Origin: Halocaridina rubra
Taxonomy: Eukaryota > Arthropoda > Malacostraca > Decapoda > Atyidae
Assembly (NCBI GenBank): GCA_037179515.1
Contig: JAXCGZ010003877.1
Span: forward strand, 82,944-146,943
DNA: 64,000 nt
Reading direction: 5' to 3'
Below the pieces are notes generated by a model. It did not search any database and was not told where the DNA came from. It was given only the letters and a program-made list of their open reading frames with translations. A program made the translations under genes and the position numbers. How positions within the stretch are numbered: position 1 is the stretch's first letter; the number at the start of each line of letters is the position of its first letter. Shown here piece by piece: positions 39,532 to 49,747 of this stretch.

Positions 39532-41892
39532 TTAATCAACAGCTGCTTGATTTTGACTAGTAAATAAATGCTGTTTGAGTTTCTTTTTAAATAAAGTTGT
39601 GCCAGTTATTGTTTTTAAATCTTCTGGTAATGCATTCCAATATTTTGGGCCAAAACAGTGAATAGAAAATTTGTACAAGGTTGTTCTCGGCTGTGGACAT
39701 ATCATATTTATATTACCTCTGGTTCCATGGTTGTGTTGAATAAATCTCAATAATTTTCTGTTATCATTAACATCACTATGTATAATAATAAGACAGAAAT
39801 ATTGTATTAAGTAATTAAATTTAAGCAAGTTTAGCTCCTTGAATAAAGAGGAAGTTGAGTCATATTTTCTACTATATGTAATAGTTCTGATCAGTCTTTT
39901 CTGAGTTGCAAATACATCCCTTACAATTGACGGCCAAGTACAACCCCAGATGGACAAACAGTATATAATATGAGGATAACACAGGGAATAGTATATGCTT
40001 TTTAAGGCCTCATTTGTCAGGTTATGGCGAATCTTATACAAAATTCCACACGTCTTGGATAGTTTTGAGCAGACAGATTGAATATGATATTTCCAACTTA
40101 AATTTTCATCAATGATTACTCCCAAAAATTTCTTACAAGCAACTCTTTTAACTTCATACCCATTCATAATAACTTGACCAATATTGTGTACTACAGATTT
40201 ATTTTGAAATAAGATATTGTCAGTTTTGGAAACATTTAGCTTTAATTTATTAACAGAGACCCAGTTGTTTATTTTTTCTAGTTCACTATTTAGATCAGAA
40301 TGCAGGTGGTCAAGGTTATTATCATGCAAGAGAAGGTTGGTGTCATCTGCATAAAGAATATATTTGAATTTATTACTAGCATTGGAAATATCATTTATAT
40401 AAACTAAAAATAACAATAGGCCCAGTATTGATCCCTGTGGTACTCCCCTCTCAATAGTTTGCATCAAAGATGCTTTCCCATTACAATATGCAGCTTGTTT
40501 TCTTTTTTTCAAGTAGCTCTTAAATAACTGTAATGGTGTTCCCCTAATACCCACACAAGTTAGTTTTTCTATTAGTGTATCATGGTCTAATGAGTCAAAT
40601 GCTTTGGACAAGTCTAGGAAAACCCCTGCAACAAAGTTTTTATTTTCCAAATCTTGATAAACATCACTTGTAAAGTTCATTATTGCTTTTTCAGTGGTCT
40701 TATTATTATGGAATCCGTATTGATTTTTTGATAATAGGTTGAACTTTTCAAGGAATTCTTTTAGTCTGTGAACAATCGCTTTTTCAAACACTTTACTTAA
40801 GGACGGTAAGATTGATATAGGTCTATAGTTATTTTCATCATCCACAGTGCCTGACTTAAATATAGGTATTACTTTTGCACTTTTTAGTTTGTCTGGAAAA
40901 CATCCTTGCTGAAAACATAGATTGATTATGTGGGTAAGTGGGGTACCAATGTAATGGGCAGTGACCTGGAGTAGTTTTGATGGAATTTCATCATATCCCG
41001 ACGCTGTATTTGGTTTTAAGGTTTTTATATATTTAGTGACTTCCTCCCTTGTTACAGGATACAAGTAAAACGAAAAGTCTGGTGGATTATTAAGAAACTG
41101 TCGGTGTGAGTTTTGTTGAACATTTTGTTGTTCCTGTGTTTGTTGTGCTATAGCTAAGAAATGATTGTTAAAGATATTAGCAGTGTGGTCATTATCGTTT
41201 TTTAATTTGATTTCCTTGGAATGATTAATTTGTTTTCGTCCCATTAGGCTGTTTATTGTATTCCAGGTGGACTTGCTGTTTCCTTGTTCCTTCTTAAGCT
41301 TATCCTGAAAATATCTAGTTTTTGCAGCTCGGAGTAGTGTTACTAATTTGTTCCAGTAAGCTTTATATCTGGTTCCAAAAGACAAAGGCCATTTTGATGC
41401 AAGCCTTTCTAATCGGTGTTTTGCTTTGATACTATTTTTTAATCCTGCAGTTATGTGTGGGCATCTGTTGTTTTTATTATTTACAGTCGATTTTCTTAGA
41501 GGAGAGCAGTCTAGAAATTTATCTCTAATTGTACAGTGAAATTTATTAAAAGCTTCATTTGCATTATTTAGGTCTATAATATGTTGCCATTTTTCATGTG
41601 ATATATCTCTAGTAAATTTAGCTATGTTATAATCAGAGTAATGTCTTTTTTCTACATATGCATCAAATTTATGTTCTTTTTTAAACTGGGAGTATACTGC
41701 GAAATGATCTGTTATGTCTGTGTACACTATGTAATTACTTATGTTGTCTTCAAGATTTGTGGTCCAGATATGATCGATTAGAGATGCACTATTTTCAGTT
41801 ACTCTCGTAGGTTTAGTAGTTATTGGAAAGCAGCCACGTGAATGCATTAAGTTTATGAAATCAGATACTCTTTGATCATTTATTTTGAACAA
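39532..41892 (-). CDS. LINE ORF2: endonuclease C-terminus and reverse transcriptase
   Basis: The 786-codon frame begins in the endonuclease (LMHSRGCFPITTKPTRVTEN, SLIDHIWTTNLED, DITDHFAV). It covers the RT: LKPNTASGYDEIPSKLLQ, AKVIPIFKSGTVDDENNYRP, FLDLSKAFDSLDHDTLIEKL, GVPQGSILGLLLFLVYINDI and the intact active site YILYADDTNLLLHD. It ends with a C-terminal tail (FGPKYWNALPEDLKTITGTT). A GP-to-GL change follows GSILG. It is separated from the endonuclease start by stops between 41893 and 42282. Confidence 0.93.
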   Translation of the reverse strand: MFKINDQRVSDFINLMHSRGCFPITTKPTRVTENSASLIDHIWTTNLEDNISNYIVYTDITDHFAVYSQFKKEHKFDAYVEKRHYSDYNIAKFTRDISHEKWQHIIDLNNANEAFNKFHCTIRDKFLDCSPLRKSTVNNKNNRCPHITAGLKNSIKAKHRLERLASKWPLSFGTRYKAYWNKLVTLLRAAKTRYFQDKLKKEQGNSKSTWNTINSLMGRKQINHSKEIKLKNDNDHTANIFNNHFLAIAQQTQEQQNVQQNSHRQFLNNPPDFSFYLYPVTREEVTKYIKTLKPNTASGYDEIPSKLLQVTAHYIGTPLTHIINLCFQQGCFPDKLKSAKVIPIFKSGTVDDENNYRPISILPSLSKVFEKAIVHRLKEFLEKFNLLSKNQYGFHNNKTTEKAIMNFTSDVYQDLENKNFVAGVFLDLSKAFDSLDHDTLIEKLTCVGIRGTPLQLFKSYLKKRKQAAYCNGKASLMQTIERGVPQGSILGLLLFLVYINDISNASNKFKYILYADDTNLLLHDNNLDHLHSDLNSELEKINNWVSVNKLKLNVSKTDNILFQNKSVVHNIGQVIMNGYEVKRVACKKFLGVIIDENLSWKYHIQSVCSKLSKTCGILYKIRHNLTNEALKSIYYSLCYPHIIYCLSIWGCTWPSIVRDVFATQKRLIRTITYSRKYDSTSSLFKELNLLKFNYLIQYFCLIIIHSDVNDNRKLLRFIQHNHGTRGNINMICPQPRTTLYKFSIHCFGPKYWNALPEDLKTITGTTLFKKKLKQHLFTSQNQAAVD

Positions 41893-42600
41893 ATCTAAGT
41901 TCCAATCACCGAATAAATAAATAGTTTAGTACTTTTTTCTTGCTGCAAAATCAAATACTTTCAGTAAAGCTTCAAGGAATTCAGGCATGTTCCCCTTTGG
42001 TGGTCTATATACAGATGCAAAGAAGCAATTTTCCTTACCGTTATGTACCTGTACACTAACACTTTCAATGAATCGTTCCATCAAACTGCACTTCTTTATA
42101 ACACTCGAGCTATACTTATTAGCTACATACATACACCTCCACCTTTCCTGTCTCTGTTCTGAGTGAACATATTGTACCCTGTTATATTATACAATGATTC
42201 AATATCATTATCCAGCCTAGTCTCTGAAAAACCCATTACATCACATATATTATTTTCTGCTAAACATTGATCAACAAGTATTTAAAGATTATTTGCAAGA
42301 CTTCTAATGTTCATGCACAAAACCGAAATTGCATTAGATTTATTTAAATTTGAATACAGTTCATTTAAGTATATATAAATTGAAAAAGTGTTGGTTGCAT
42401 TTCTCATATTATTCAAAAACAAATCTATTTCATTTTCAAGATCAAGTGGGTTAAATACCATCTTATCAAGCTCATTGATACATAAATAATTGGGAAGTAC
42501 TTTGTCGTTGTTTGTTAGCCTTCTTAGTTCATCATCACTAATGGAATAGTATGGGAGGTATCTATTTACAGCCATGGTGAAGAAATATATTACACTACTT
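41893..42600 (-). pseudogene. LINE ORF2 endonuclease N-terminal part, broken
   Basis: The frame 42575-42282 begins MAVNRYLPYYSISDDELRRL and ends NAISVLCMNIRSLANNL, the standard opening of an APE endonuclease. The frame 42132-41926 has CFFASVYRPPKGNMPEFLEA. Stops and a frameshift between them (about 42133-42281) and at 41926 disable the endonuclease. Confidence 0.85.
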
Positions 42601-42621
42601 TTACATTACTATTTACTATTA

Positions 42622-43605
42622 CTATTTACTTCTACCAAATCTTACAGAGTACTTCCGGCCATTTACTGGTTTAGGGTGGGAGTGTTTTATTGCTCCCGTG
42701 GCGGGAGACACGGCAGGAGAGGGTGCGGGTGATGACATATCACTCCCCCCCACTCCCCCACCCCCCACCCCCACACCACCAATCCTGGTCAACTCCTCAT
42801 CCATGCCACCCACAGCATCAGCTACACTCTCAGTGTTATATCGTTCTTTCACGATGAGTTTCGTATGTTTAAAAAAGGCAATTTTCCCTTCTGATCTAGC
42901 CTTTTTTAGTTGTGGCATCTGTGCAGATTTTATTGCCTGTGATGCGGCACACAGGTCATCATTAATGTAGATCTTGGTGCCTTTCAACTTTTTGGCATTT
43001 CGCATGACCGTCTCTCTGTCATAGTAGTTGGAGAAACGAGCCACTATGGTGCGAGGTTTGTCATCACGAAGTGGTCCCACCCTGTGCGCCCTCTCCAACG
43101 TCATGCCTTCTAGCTGTAATTTATCGGCTATCAGGGCTGATACCATCGTCGTTGTTTGCTCCCAGGTCTCCCCATCGCGTCTCTCCTCTACACCGCTTAA
43201 TCGGATGTTGTTTCTTCTGGAATAGTCTTCTTGGTAATTCAAGCGTTTCTCTAAGGTGGTTATTTGTTGGTTTGCAGAATTTATTTGTTGAGATAGATTA
43301 TCGATTGTTTCTTTGTCGTTACTTTTATCTTTCTCATAAGTTTTAATAGTCGATTTGAGGTCATCAATTTCTCTCTGGCTGAACTCCAGGCTTGTCGTCA
43401 GGTTGGAAACAGTGGATTCAAGTGATTTTATCCTGTCACTAAGCTGTTTCACCATTACCTCCATTGCATTCTTATAAGCATTTTCTTGAGATTCCAACAG
43501 TTTGGTAATAACAGTTGGATCCATTGTTGTTAAGCAGGGCCGCAGTGGAAGCTCAGTGATGTCACAACACCAGTGCGCATGCGCAGAAGTCAGCCAACGG
43601 GTCAA
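42622..43605 (-). CDS. LINE ORF1 RNA-binding protein (L1-ORF1p/Transposase_22-like)
   Basis: The 327-codon frame; the better start is probably the Met at 43524 (MDPTVITKLLESQENAY), since the first 27 codons look like leader. A long coiled coil (about residues 45-140, DRIKSLESTVSNLTTSLEF) precedes an RRM-like region opening with DYSRRNNIRLSGVEE. Then LERAHRVGPLRDDKPRTIVA and VMRNAKKLKGTKIYINDDL follow. The C-terminus is Gly- and Pro/Ser-rich (GVGVGGGGVGGSD). ORF1p would trimerise and bind LINE RNA. The frame is intact. Confidence 0.88.
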   Translation of the reverse strand: MTRWLTSAHAHWCCDITELPLRPCLTTMDPTVITKLLESQENAYKNAMEVMVKQLSDRIKSLESTVSNLTTSLEFSQREIDDLKSTIKTYEKDKSNDKETIDNLSQQINSANQQITTLEKRLNYQEDYSRRNNIRLSGVEERRDGETWEQTTTMVSALIADKLQLEGMTLERAHRVGPLRDDKPRTIVARFSNYYDRETVMRNAKKLKGTKIYINDDLCAASQAIKSAQMPQLKKARSEGKIAFFKHTKLIVKERYNTESVADAVGGMDEELTRIGGVGVGGGGVGGSDMSSPAPSPAVSPATGAIKHSHPKPVNGRKYSVRFGRSK

Positions 43606-43633
43606 GAGGGGATGTAGAGTAGGGATTCAAATC

Positions 43634-43719
43634 TTTCATGTGCAATGTTAAAAAGCAAAATAAACATAAATTTATCAAAATCAGTCTGTCTGTTCGGGTC
43701 CCTGTTTGGGCGCCAATAT
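43634..43719 (-). other. Start of the Gmr1 element 1 internal region
   Basis: It matches 58635-58718 (TTTCATGTGCAATGTTAAAA) and contains the primer-binding site. Confidence 0.85.
43698..43715 (-). promoter_or_regulatory. Primer-binding site, tRNA-Lys type (element 1)
   Basis: Plus strand GTCCCTGTTTGGGCGCCA is the 3' end of a tRNA-Lys with one transition, 4 bases from the LTR start at 43720. Minus-strand synthesis would start here. Confidence 0.88.
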
Positions 43720-45808
43720 TGTTAGGGGAATGGAGAGTGTTGTTAAGATTCTGTTTTACTAAGGGGACTCAAAGTACTGAGCTCGGTTAAGAGCTCACAA
43801 ACTGACAGGACAGATATTTGCACTTGAACACCCAACCCGTATACCACTACTCTGTTAAATGAAACTCAGAATTCACCTTTCTTTTAATTTTGGAAATGCA
43901 ATGACATTAAAAGAATTGAATTAAATTTTTTTAATTCAATTTTATGAAATGCTGCCTCGAATCCCGGAGGTGGTGAGCACGATTTCGTTTCCTGGCACCA
44001 CAGATGTATGCCAAGACTTTGGCCTCAACTCGACGATTACCTCTGTCACACAGGCAAAGTAGAATAGAGGACACTGCAATTGCAGAAACAGAAACGACAC
44101 ACTGTTAATAATGGGAAACTGAAAGCATGAGCACACATATAATGAGTTTCCAATATTATTCTACTGGATGAAAATATATTGGTTAGTCACAGCTAACCAG
44201 AAATATTTATGCTACCATAATAGCATACAAAACCATTAATTCTTTGCTGGTATTAAAGGAAAACAATTTATTCACCATAAATGAAGAATAAGCAAGACAA
44301 ATACAGTACTGTATGTATTCCTTAAATTGTGGGCAACCACAAAGTTGCAATGCTTATTACTGATTTGCCATTAATATGGTAAAACACTCTATTTATGATA
44401 AAGGAAGAATCTACGAGATAAATACAGTATTCATTCACTTTTCGTTATCAAGAACTGTTTGGAATGAAAAAAGGGGGTGGCAAAACCACCTTTTGAAGTA
44501 TTTGCAACTTATAACTCAAAACACTTTATCCCCAACATATGAAGAATTAGCAAGATAAATACAGTATATGCATTCATTAGATTGTAGTTAACAGGAAATA
44601 TTTGCAAAGCCAACAGGGTAAAATTACCTTGTAATAATTTGCAGTTTACCACGTTAGTTAAATGATTAATTATTTGCAATTTATATAGCAAATAGCTTTA
44701 TTCACGAGTTTTTGACGTAAAACACTTTATTTACGAAGATAGAAAGGGGTGAAATGAAATTAGAATTTATTAGAAGGGATAGATTTTTACGGGTTCATAA
44801 CCAGTCTTCAGAGGATGAGATTTTCGTTTATCACATTCAATGAAAAGAAACTTCTTAGCAATGTAAATCAGCTGTAATTTCCATGTTAAGGAATTAACTT
44901 TTGCAAGTGAGATTCCAGTTAAGTAATCTACAAAATTTTGTTTGTATGGGAATGGTATCTGAGAAAAAATTGGTAGGATTTAGCCAGTAACGAATGTAAC
45001 TAATTCTCGAAAAACCAATTTGCTTGACCCATGAGCTTTACCATACACTATCCCTCACCTTGTTTGTGCCAGATGAATTCCTGTGTGATGCCACGTAGAT
45101 AACGTTTGAAATAAACTTGACTGCTGGGGCGAAATGCTGCCTCTGGGATGTTTGGCCGCCAAGTGAGGACGCTTCAATGTCCCTCCTGGTGACGTCATCT
45201 GTAGGATATATTTCTAGAGTAGTAACTGGCTCTTATATCATTTAAGGACTACTTTAGTGGTGGTCCCTGGCAGGCAATTATAGCAGAGATGCAAGGGAGA
45301 GACAGTATTTTAGGTGCAACAAGTGGAAGCAAAAAAAATAAAACGAGAATAATAATGGAAAGTTAGGTTACTGATAAACAATCTCTAGAATGTTCTTTGC
45401 ATTGTAGGAGACAGAATTTAAGTACTCAAACAATAAAGAAGCTACTGATATATATCTAGACAGGCTAATGACATAAGAGCAAGGTCAAATTTTTAACAAA
45501 ATTATCAGCAAGAGCTATTTTATCATAAGGAAATTGTAAAGAAAACGTATCTGATAGGCTCACTGAAAAGGTGAAAAGGTAGGAGCAGCCTTTATATCGG
45601 GACTCTGCTTCTGCACGTACAAGAATTGTGTATAAGGTATATTTAAAATTAGCTATAAGCTAAAATATAAATTGCAAATAATCATAATCTGCATAAGTCA
45701 AGAGGTGGGAATTATTTTTGTAGTTAGAAAAATGACAGTTAAGATACTAAATTAACTAATAAGGCATCTAACAGCCTCTGGTGACTTTGAGCTTAACAAT
45801 CTGTCACA
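43720..45808 (-). mobile_element. LTR 2, shared middle LTR of the array
   Basis: Starts TGTTAGGGGAATGG and ends ATCTGTCACA, 2089 bases. It serves both as 5' LTR of element 1 (primer site on its left) and as 3' LTR of element 2 (AAGGCTCTTTCTAGAG polypurine complement on its right). Confidence 0.92.
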
Positions 45809-46502
45809 AAGGCTCTTTCTAGAGAATATTGATTTAGCAAAATTCTACTACAGAAGGCAAAAAAAGAACAGAGGAAATTATGGTGACTTCAGTGTTATTA
45901 TGAGGGATGAGATATCCTTCTCATGGAAAAGAACAAATGGACAATAAGAATTGGATCCAACACTGGAACATATTCCATTAGGAAAAGTAAACAAGTCTTA
46001 AACAAAACATTAAATGACATGCAAAACATAAAAGAAATGTGATCAAATTCAAATTTCAAGAAAATTAAAATGACAATTAGATATCAGTGAATATCAATAT
46101 ATAAGTTTAAGAATGCTTCACATGCAATAAGACAATAAAATAATATAAAAAAAAATACAGTATATGCAAATGGAAAACTTGAACCACGTCGTCATTAACA
46201 TTGGCGACTGGATTTAAAACAGTTTCAGCTATTCAACACTAAACTAAAATGTTTCCGCCATGTTCTGGCTTTCAGAGTCCCGCAAAGGGAAATATAAAAC
46301 TACGATCACAAAGAAATATTCTTCATTTTTTTCGTCTTCCATTAGGAATAACGTTTGTATGCTAAAATAAACAAGTACAGTACAGTATTAAAGACATAAA
46401 AGATAAACATACTAAATAAACAACACATCAGAGAAGGAAGCTTTACTGACTAGTCAAATTGAGGCTAACAGCACCAGCTTCCTCATTTGAGGGTAACGAC
46501 GG
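45809..46502 (-). other. 3' non-coding region of Gmr1-type element 2
   Basis: Corresponds to 29902-30597 of element 1. No coding region is seen. Confidence 0.7.
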
Positions 46503-47812
46503 TCAACTTATTAGATCAGCAAGGTCATTGTCCTTGCAATGAACATGTTGGGCAGTGAATTTGAAAAGATTCAGGTAAAGTGCCAACCTATTCAGGCGAG
46601 GATTTAGCTTGTCTGCATTCTGTAAATATAAGAGAGGTCGGTGGTCGGTTCTCAGTGTAAAATGTTGGCCATACAGATGGACTTCAAATTTCTTTTTGGC
46701 CCAATATGCAGCTAGAGCATGCTTCTCCACGGTGGAGTAATTTCGCTCTGCAGGGCGAAGCCTGCAGCTTGCATATCGCACTGGAGCTACTTCTGCTGAG
46801 TTGTCTGATCAGGCTTGCAAGAGCACGGCACCCAGGCCTTCGTCTGAGGCGTCAGTCTGCAAGATAAGTGGAAAATCAGGGTTTACCAGTTGTAATACTG
46901 GCTCACTCGCCAATGCTTCTTGGAGCTTGAAAAATGCTCTCTCCGCTTCATCTGTCCATTGGACAGGGGAGGTTTTACTTTGCTTTGAGGAGGTCATTTG
47001 CTGCAAAGGGGCAGCAATAGTATTAAAGTGTGGAATGAACCATTGGTAGTAGCCTACACTACCCAGGAATGATCTCAGTTGAGTGACAGTAGCAGGTTTC
47101 TCCATATCCTTAATAGCTTGTACCCTGTCATGTAAAGGGGACATAACTCCTTCTCCGACCATGTGGCCGAGATACTGCAATTGTGTGAAACCAATCTCAC
47201 ATTTGGAAGGCTTTAAATGAAGTCCATGCTGGTTCAGACGAGTGAGAACTCTGCAGAGAGTCTCAAGGTGCAATGACCAATCCTGAGAATGCATCAGAAT
47301 GTCGTCTATAAAGCATGAAACATTGTCGAGATCCTGTAGTGCTATCCTCATGAGTCTGCTGAAGCAGCCAGGGGCATTTACCATACCAAAAGGCATGACC
47401 CTGAACTGGTATAGACCACATCTTGTGGAAAAGGCTGTTAGAGGCTTGGGAGTCTCGCTTAGCGGGACTTGCCAAAATCCTCTGGCCAGATCCAACTTGG
47501 ACATTTAACGGGCTTGGGAAAGCAACGAGAAAATATGCTTGGCGTCAGCAATGGGCTCTCCATCAAAGATGGTACGGGAGTTAAGCTTACGACAGTCAAT
47601 GCAGAACCTGTGACTGCCAACTCGCTTACGCACTGCCAGTAACGGCAACACCAAGGCGAAATGCTCTTTTCAACTATTCCGAGGTGGACCCAAGTGTCAA
47701 GATCTTTCTTCAGCCGTACGGACAGCTGGTGGGGAAGACCACAGGAATGCCATAATGGCATGATGCTCAAGGGTAACAGTAATGCCTGGGAGATCGTTGA
47801 AGACGTTCTCAT
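46503..47812 (-). pseudogene. Reverse transcriptase-RNase H of Gmr1-type element 2, broken
   Basis: Frames 47812-47459, 47504-46809 and 46781-46503 together cover RT and RNase H. RT: LGIVEKSISPWC, LSKLDLARGFWQVPLSE-equivalent, FRVMPFGMVNAPGCF, active site FIDDILMHSQDW. RNase H: LQTDASDEGLGAVLLQ with the catalytic Asp intact, and LRTDHRPLLYLQ. A stop near 47505 and a break at 46782-46808 interrupt it. Part of the RT N-terminus is shortened near 47755, where a stretch present in element 1 (31850-31870) is missing. Confidence 0.9.
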
Positions 47813-48746
47813 AGTCCTCTAATAGCTTGTTCAGCTGTTCCCGTTGACTCGGTTGCAGTCTGGAGTTAATAATGCAATTACTCACACTTTCCTTTTGGTG
47901 TGTGGGAATGGCAGGATCCTTACCATCATCAAAAGCTAAGCTTATGTCTTCAACTGCGAGGGCGGTGGCTGGGGCTAGAAGGGCTTCTTCCGAAATACTC
48001 CACTCCCGTAAGTCTGTCTCCACTGCAAGGGTGGAGTATTCCAATAAAGGAGATAAGGGGTGGCTATAATGGAGCACCTGTGTTGCTGCAGCCTCGGAGG
48101 TTCTGTTGATACTGAGGGCATCTATAGGGGTTGCTGAGAGTGCCAGCGCAGGATCCCTGTGGGCCTCCGGGTCTTCACAATAAAGCTTCAGCTGGTTAAT
48201 GTGGTATTTCCGGTTATTGCCATCAACATTTAGCACATAATTGTCAGGGGTCACCCTGTGTACCACAGTGTACGGTCCTTTCCAGCGTATCATTTGCTTG
48301 CGGGTATCTGTTGGAAGAAGTAACAGAGCTCGATCTTCGGGTGTCAGAGCATGACGCCGGGCACGCTTGTCAAAGAGGAGCTTGGCAGTCTGCTGGTGAC
48401 CCTTAATGGCTAATTGTGCAGTTTTCCAAGCCTTTTTGAGGTGAGACGAAAACTTCAAAATATACTCATGGACGTCCCTACTCGTCATCTTCGATGGTAG
48501 GTGAATCCCAACATTCTGCCAAGAATTCCACTGGGCCTCTGACCTTATGACCATAACTCAGCTCTAAAGGCGAGTATCCAGTAGTGTCGTGGGGCGTGTC
48601 TCTGAAGGAGAAAAGTGCAGCAGGGACGTACTTGTCCCACTGCCTAGGTATATCTATCACTAGCTTGCGCAAACATCACTTCAATGTCCCGTTATAGCGT
48701 TCGCATGCTCCATTTGATTGGGCATGATAGACACTCGTACGAATGT
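47697..48746 (-). pseudogene. Integrase C-terminal part, linker and RT start of element 2
   Basis: Frames 48672-48478 (LVIDIPRQWDKYVPAALFSF, GYSPLELSYGHKVRG) and 48554-47697 (DVHEYILKFSSHLKKAWKTA, LLLLPTDTRKQMIRWKGPYT, YVLNVDGNNRKYHINQLKLY, linker, LQPSQREQLNKLLEDYENVF). The latter runs without a stop from the integrase into the start of RT, showing directly that the two are one polyprotein. The upstream part of integrase is displaced to 54283-54798 by the BEL insertion. Confidence 0.9.
48711..48746. repeat. 36-bp flanking duplication, left copy
   Basis: It begins CATTTGATTGGGCATGATAG and ends GTACGAATGT. The same 36 bases recur at 54238-54273 on the other side of the BEL insertion. Element 1 has this sequence once (32820-32855). 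Confidence 0.93.
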
Positions 48747-49656
48747 TGTGGTGACTATTCCCAGAATGCCTGCTTTCACCTGGTCAATGAATAGTCTACT
48801 CTCAGTTTTTTGCAGGCTACCGTACACAAAAATATTTACTCCACCAACTTCAAATAAAGTTGGGCTAAAACTTACTGGCTTATAATTAAATATAAGACAA
48901 ACTGTACGGTACTAAAGGGGAAGGGCATGAGTTACGTTTGCTTAATAGTTAGTGGAGAACTCCCACTGGTTAATAACACAAATACACTAAATAATATTAA
49001 CTGAACACTGCATAAATCCAGGCTTAAATGAAAGACTCATCAATAAAATGTAAAAATATATTGGAAAAAAGTTAATATTATAATGGAGCAATATTTCAGC
49101 CCAAAAGAAAAGGTTAAATTTTACAAAAATAACAGAGTTCTAGCTCCAGGCACGACTGCTGGACACATCAAAATAAACAACACTTAACATCAAATTATAA
49201 TTGTTCAAAATCCAAAAACTTTATGCAATATTAAAATAGAGTCACTGCTTGACAAATTCGACAGCACTAGTCCAAGGGGCGAAATGGGAGGCTCGTAAAT
49301 TTACATTAATTTTACGAGTCTCTAACAATAGGTCATCACCTGATGCTGTCCTCAGAGAGAGTCCTCGTCCGTTCTGTAAACAAAGCAGACGAGCATCACA
49401 TTCTAAAATAAAAGGATATCATTTTATCATATTATACATAATTAAGGATTTCCTAAGATTTAGAGTAGCTTTACAAACAAATTTCAATTATTCATGAGAA
49501 AATGATGAAATTAATGACAAAATAAATAATAGTTATAATATAGTCTCTCAATGAATATATTCATGTAGGTAGATGCACAATATTACTTATGGTATTACAA
49601 TAAAACACACACAAGGTATAACTAATGAAACTGTGTGTGATAGACAGATCACCACA
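48747..49656 (-). mobile_element. BEL/Pao 3' LTR
   Basis: 910 bases from TGTGGTGACTATTCCC to GATAGACAGATCACCACA, with 8-base inverted ends TGTGGTGA/TCACCACA. The right edge is followed by CTCTCCCCCC, which on the minus strand is a GGGGGGAGAG polypurine tract. Confidence 0.92.
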
Positions 49657-49747
49657 CTCTCCCCCCAAAAAGGGTAGGAAGCTAAATAAATCACATGTAC
49701 AGACATAATAAAGTGTAGAACAAAAACAGAAAATTCAAAGGCATCAT

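Larger units (their letters stand above)
39270..43633 (-). mobile_element. Near full-length LINE with ORF1 and ORF2, minus strand
   Basis: The 3' end (plus-strand left) carries repeats of GTCATA (GTCATAGTCATAGTCATAG). ORF2 (39532-42580, broken in its endonuclease) and ORF1 (42622-43605) follow toward the 5' end. Boundaries come from the empty site in element 2 (GGTAATCAGG/TTTCATGTGC at 58622-58640). The LINE is 4.36 kb and shares the minus orientation of its host. CR1/Jockey superfamily; exact clade not assignable by eye. Confidence 0.88.
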
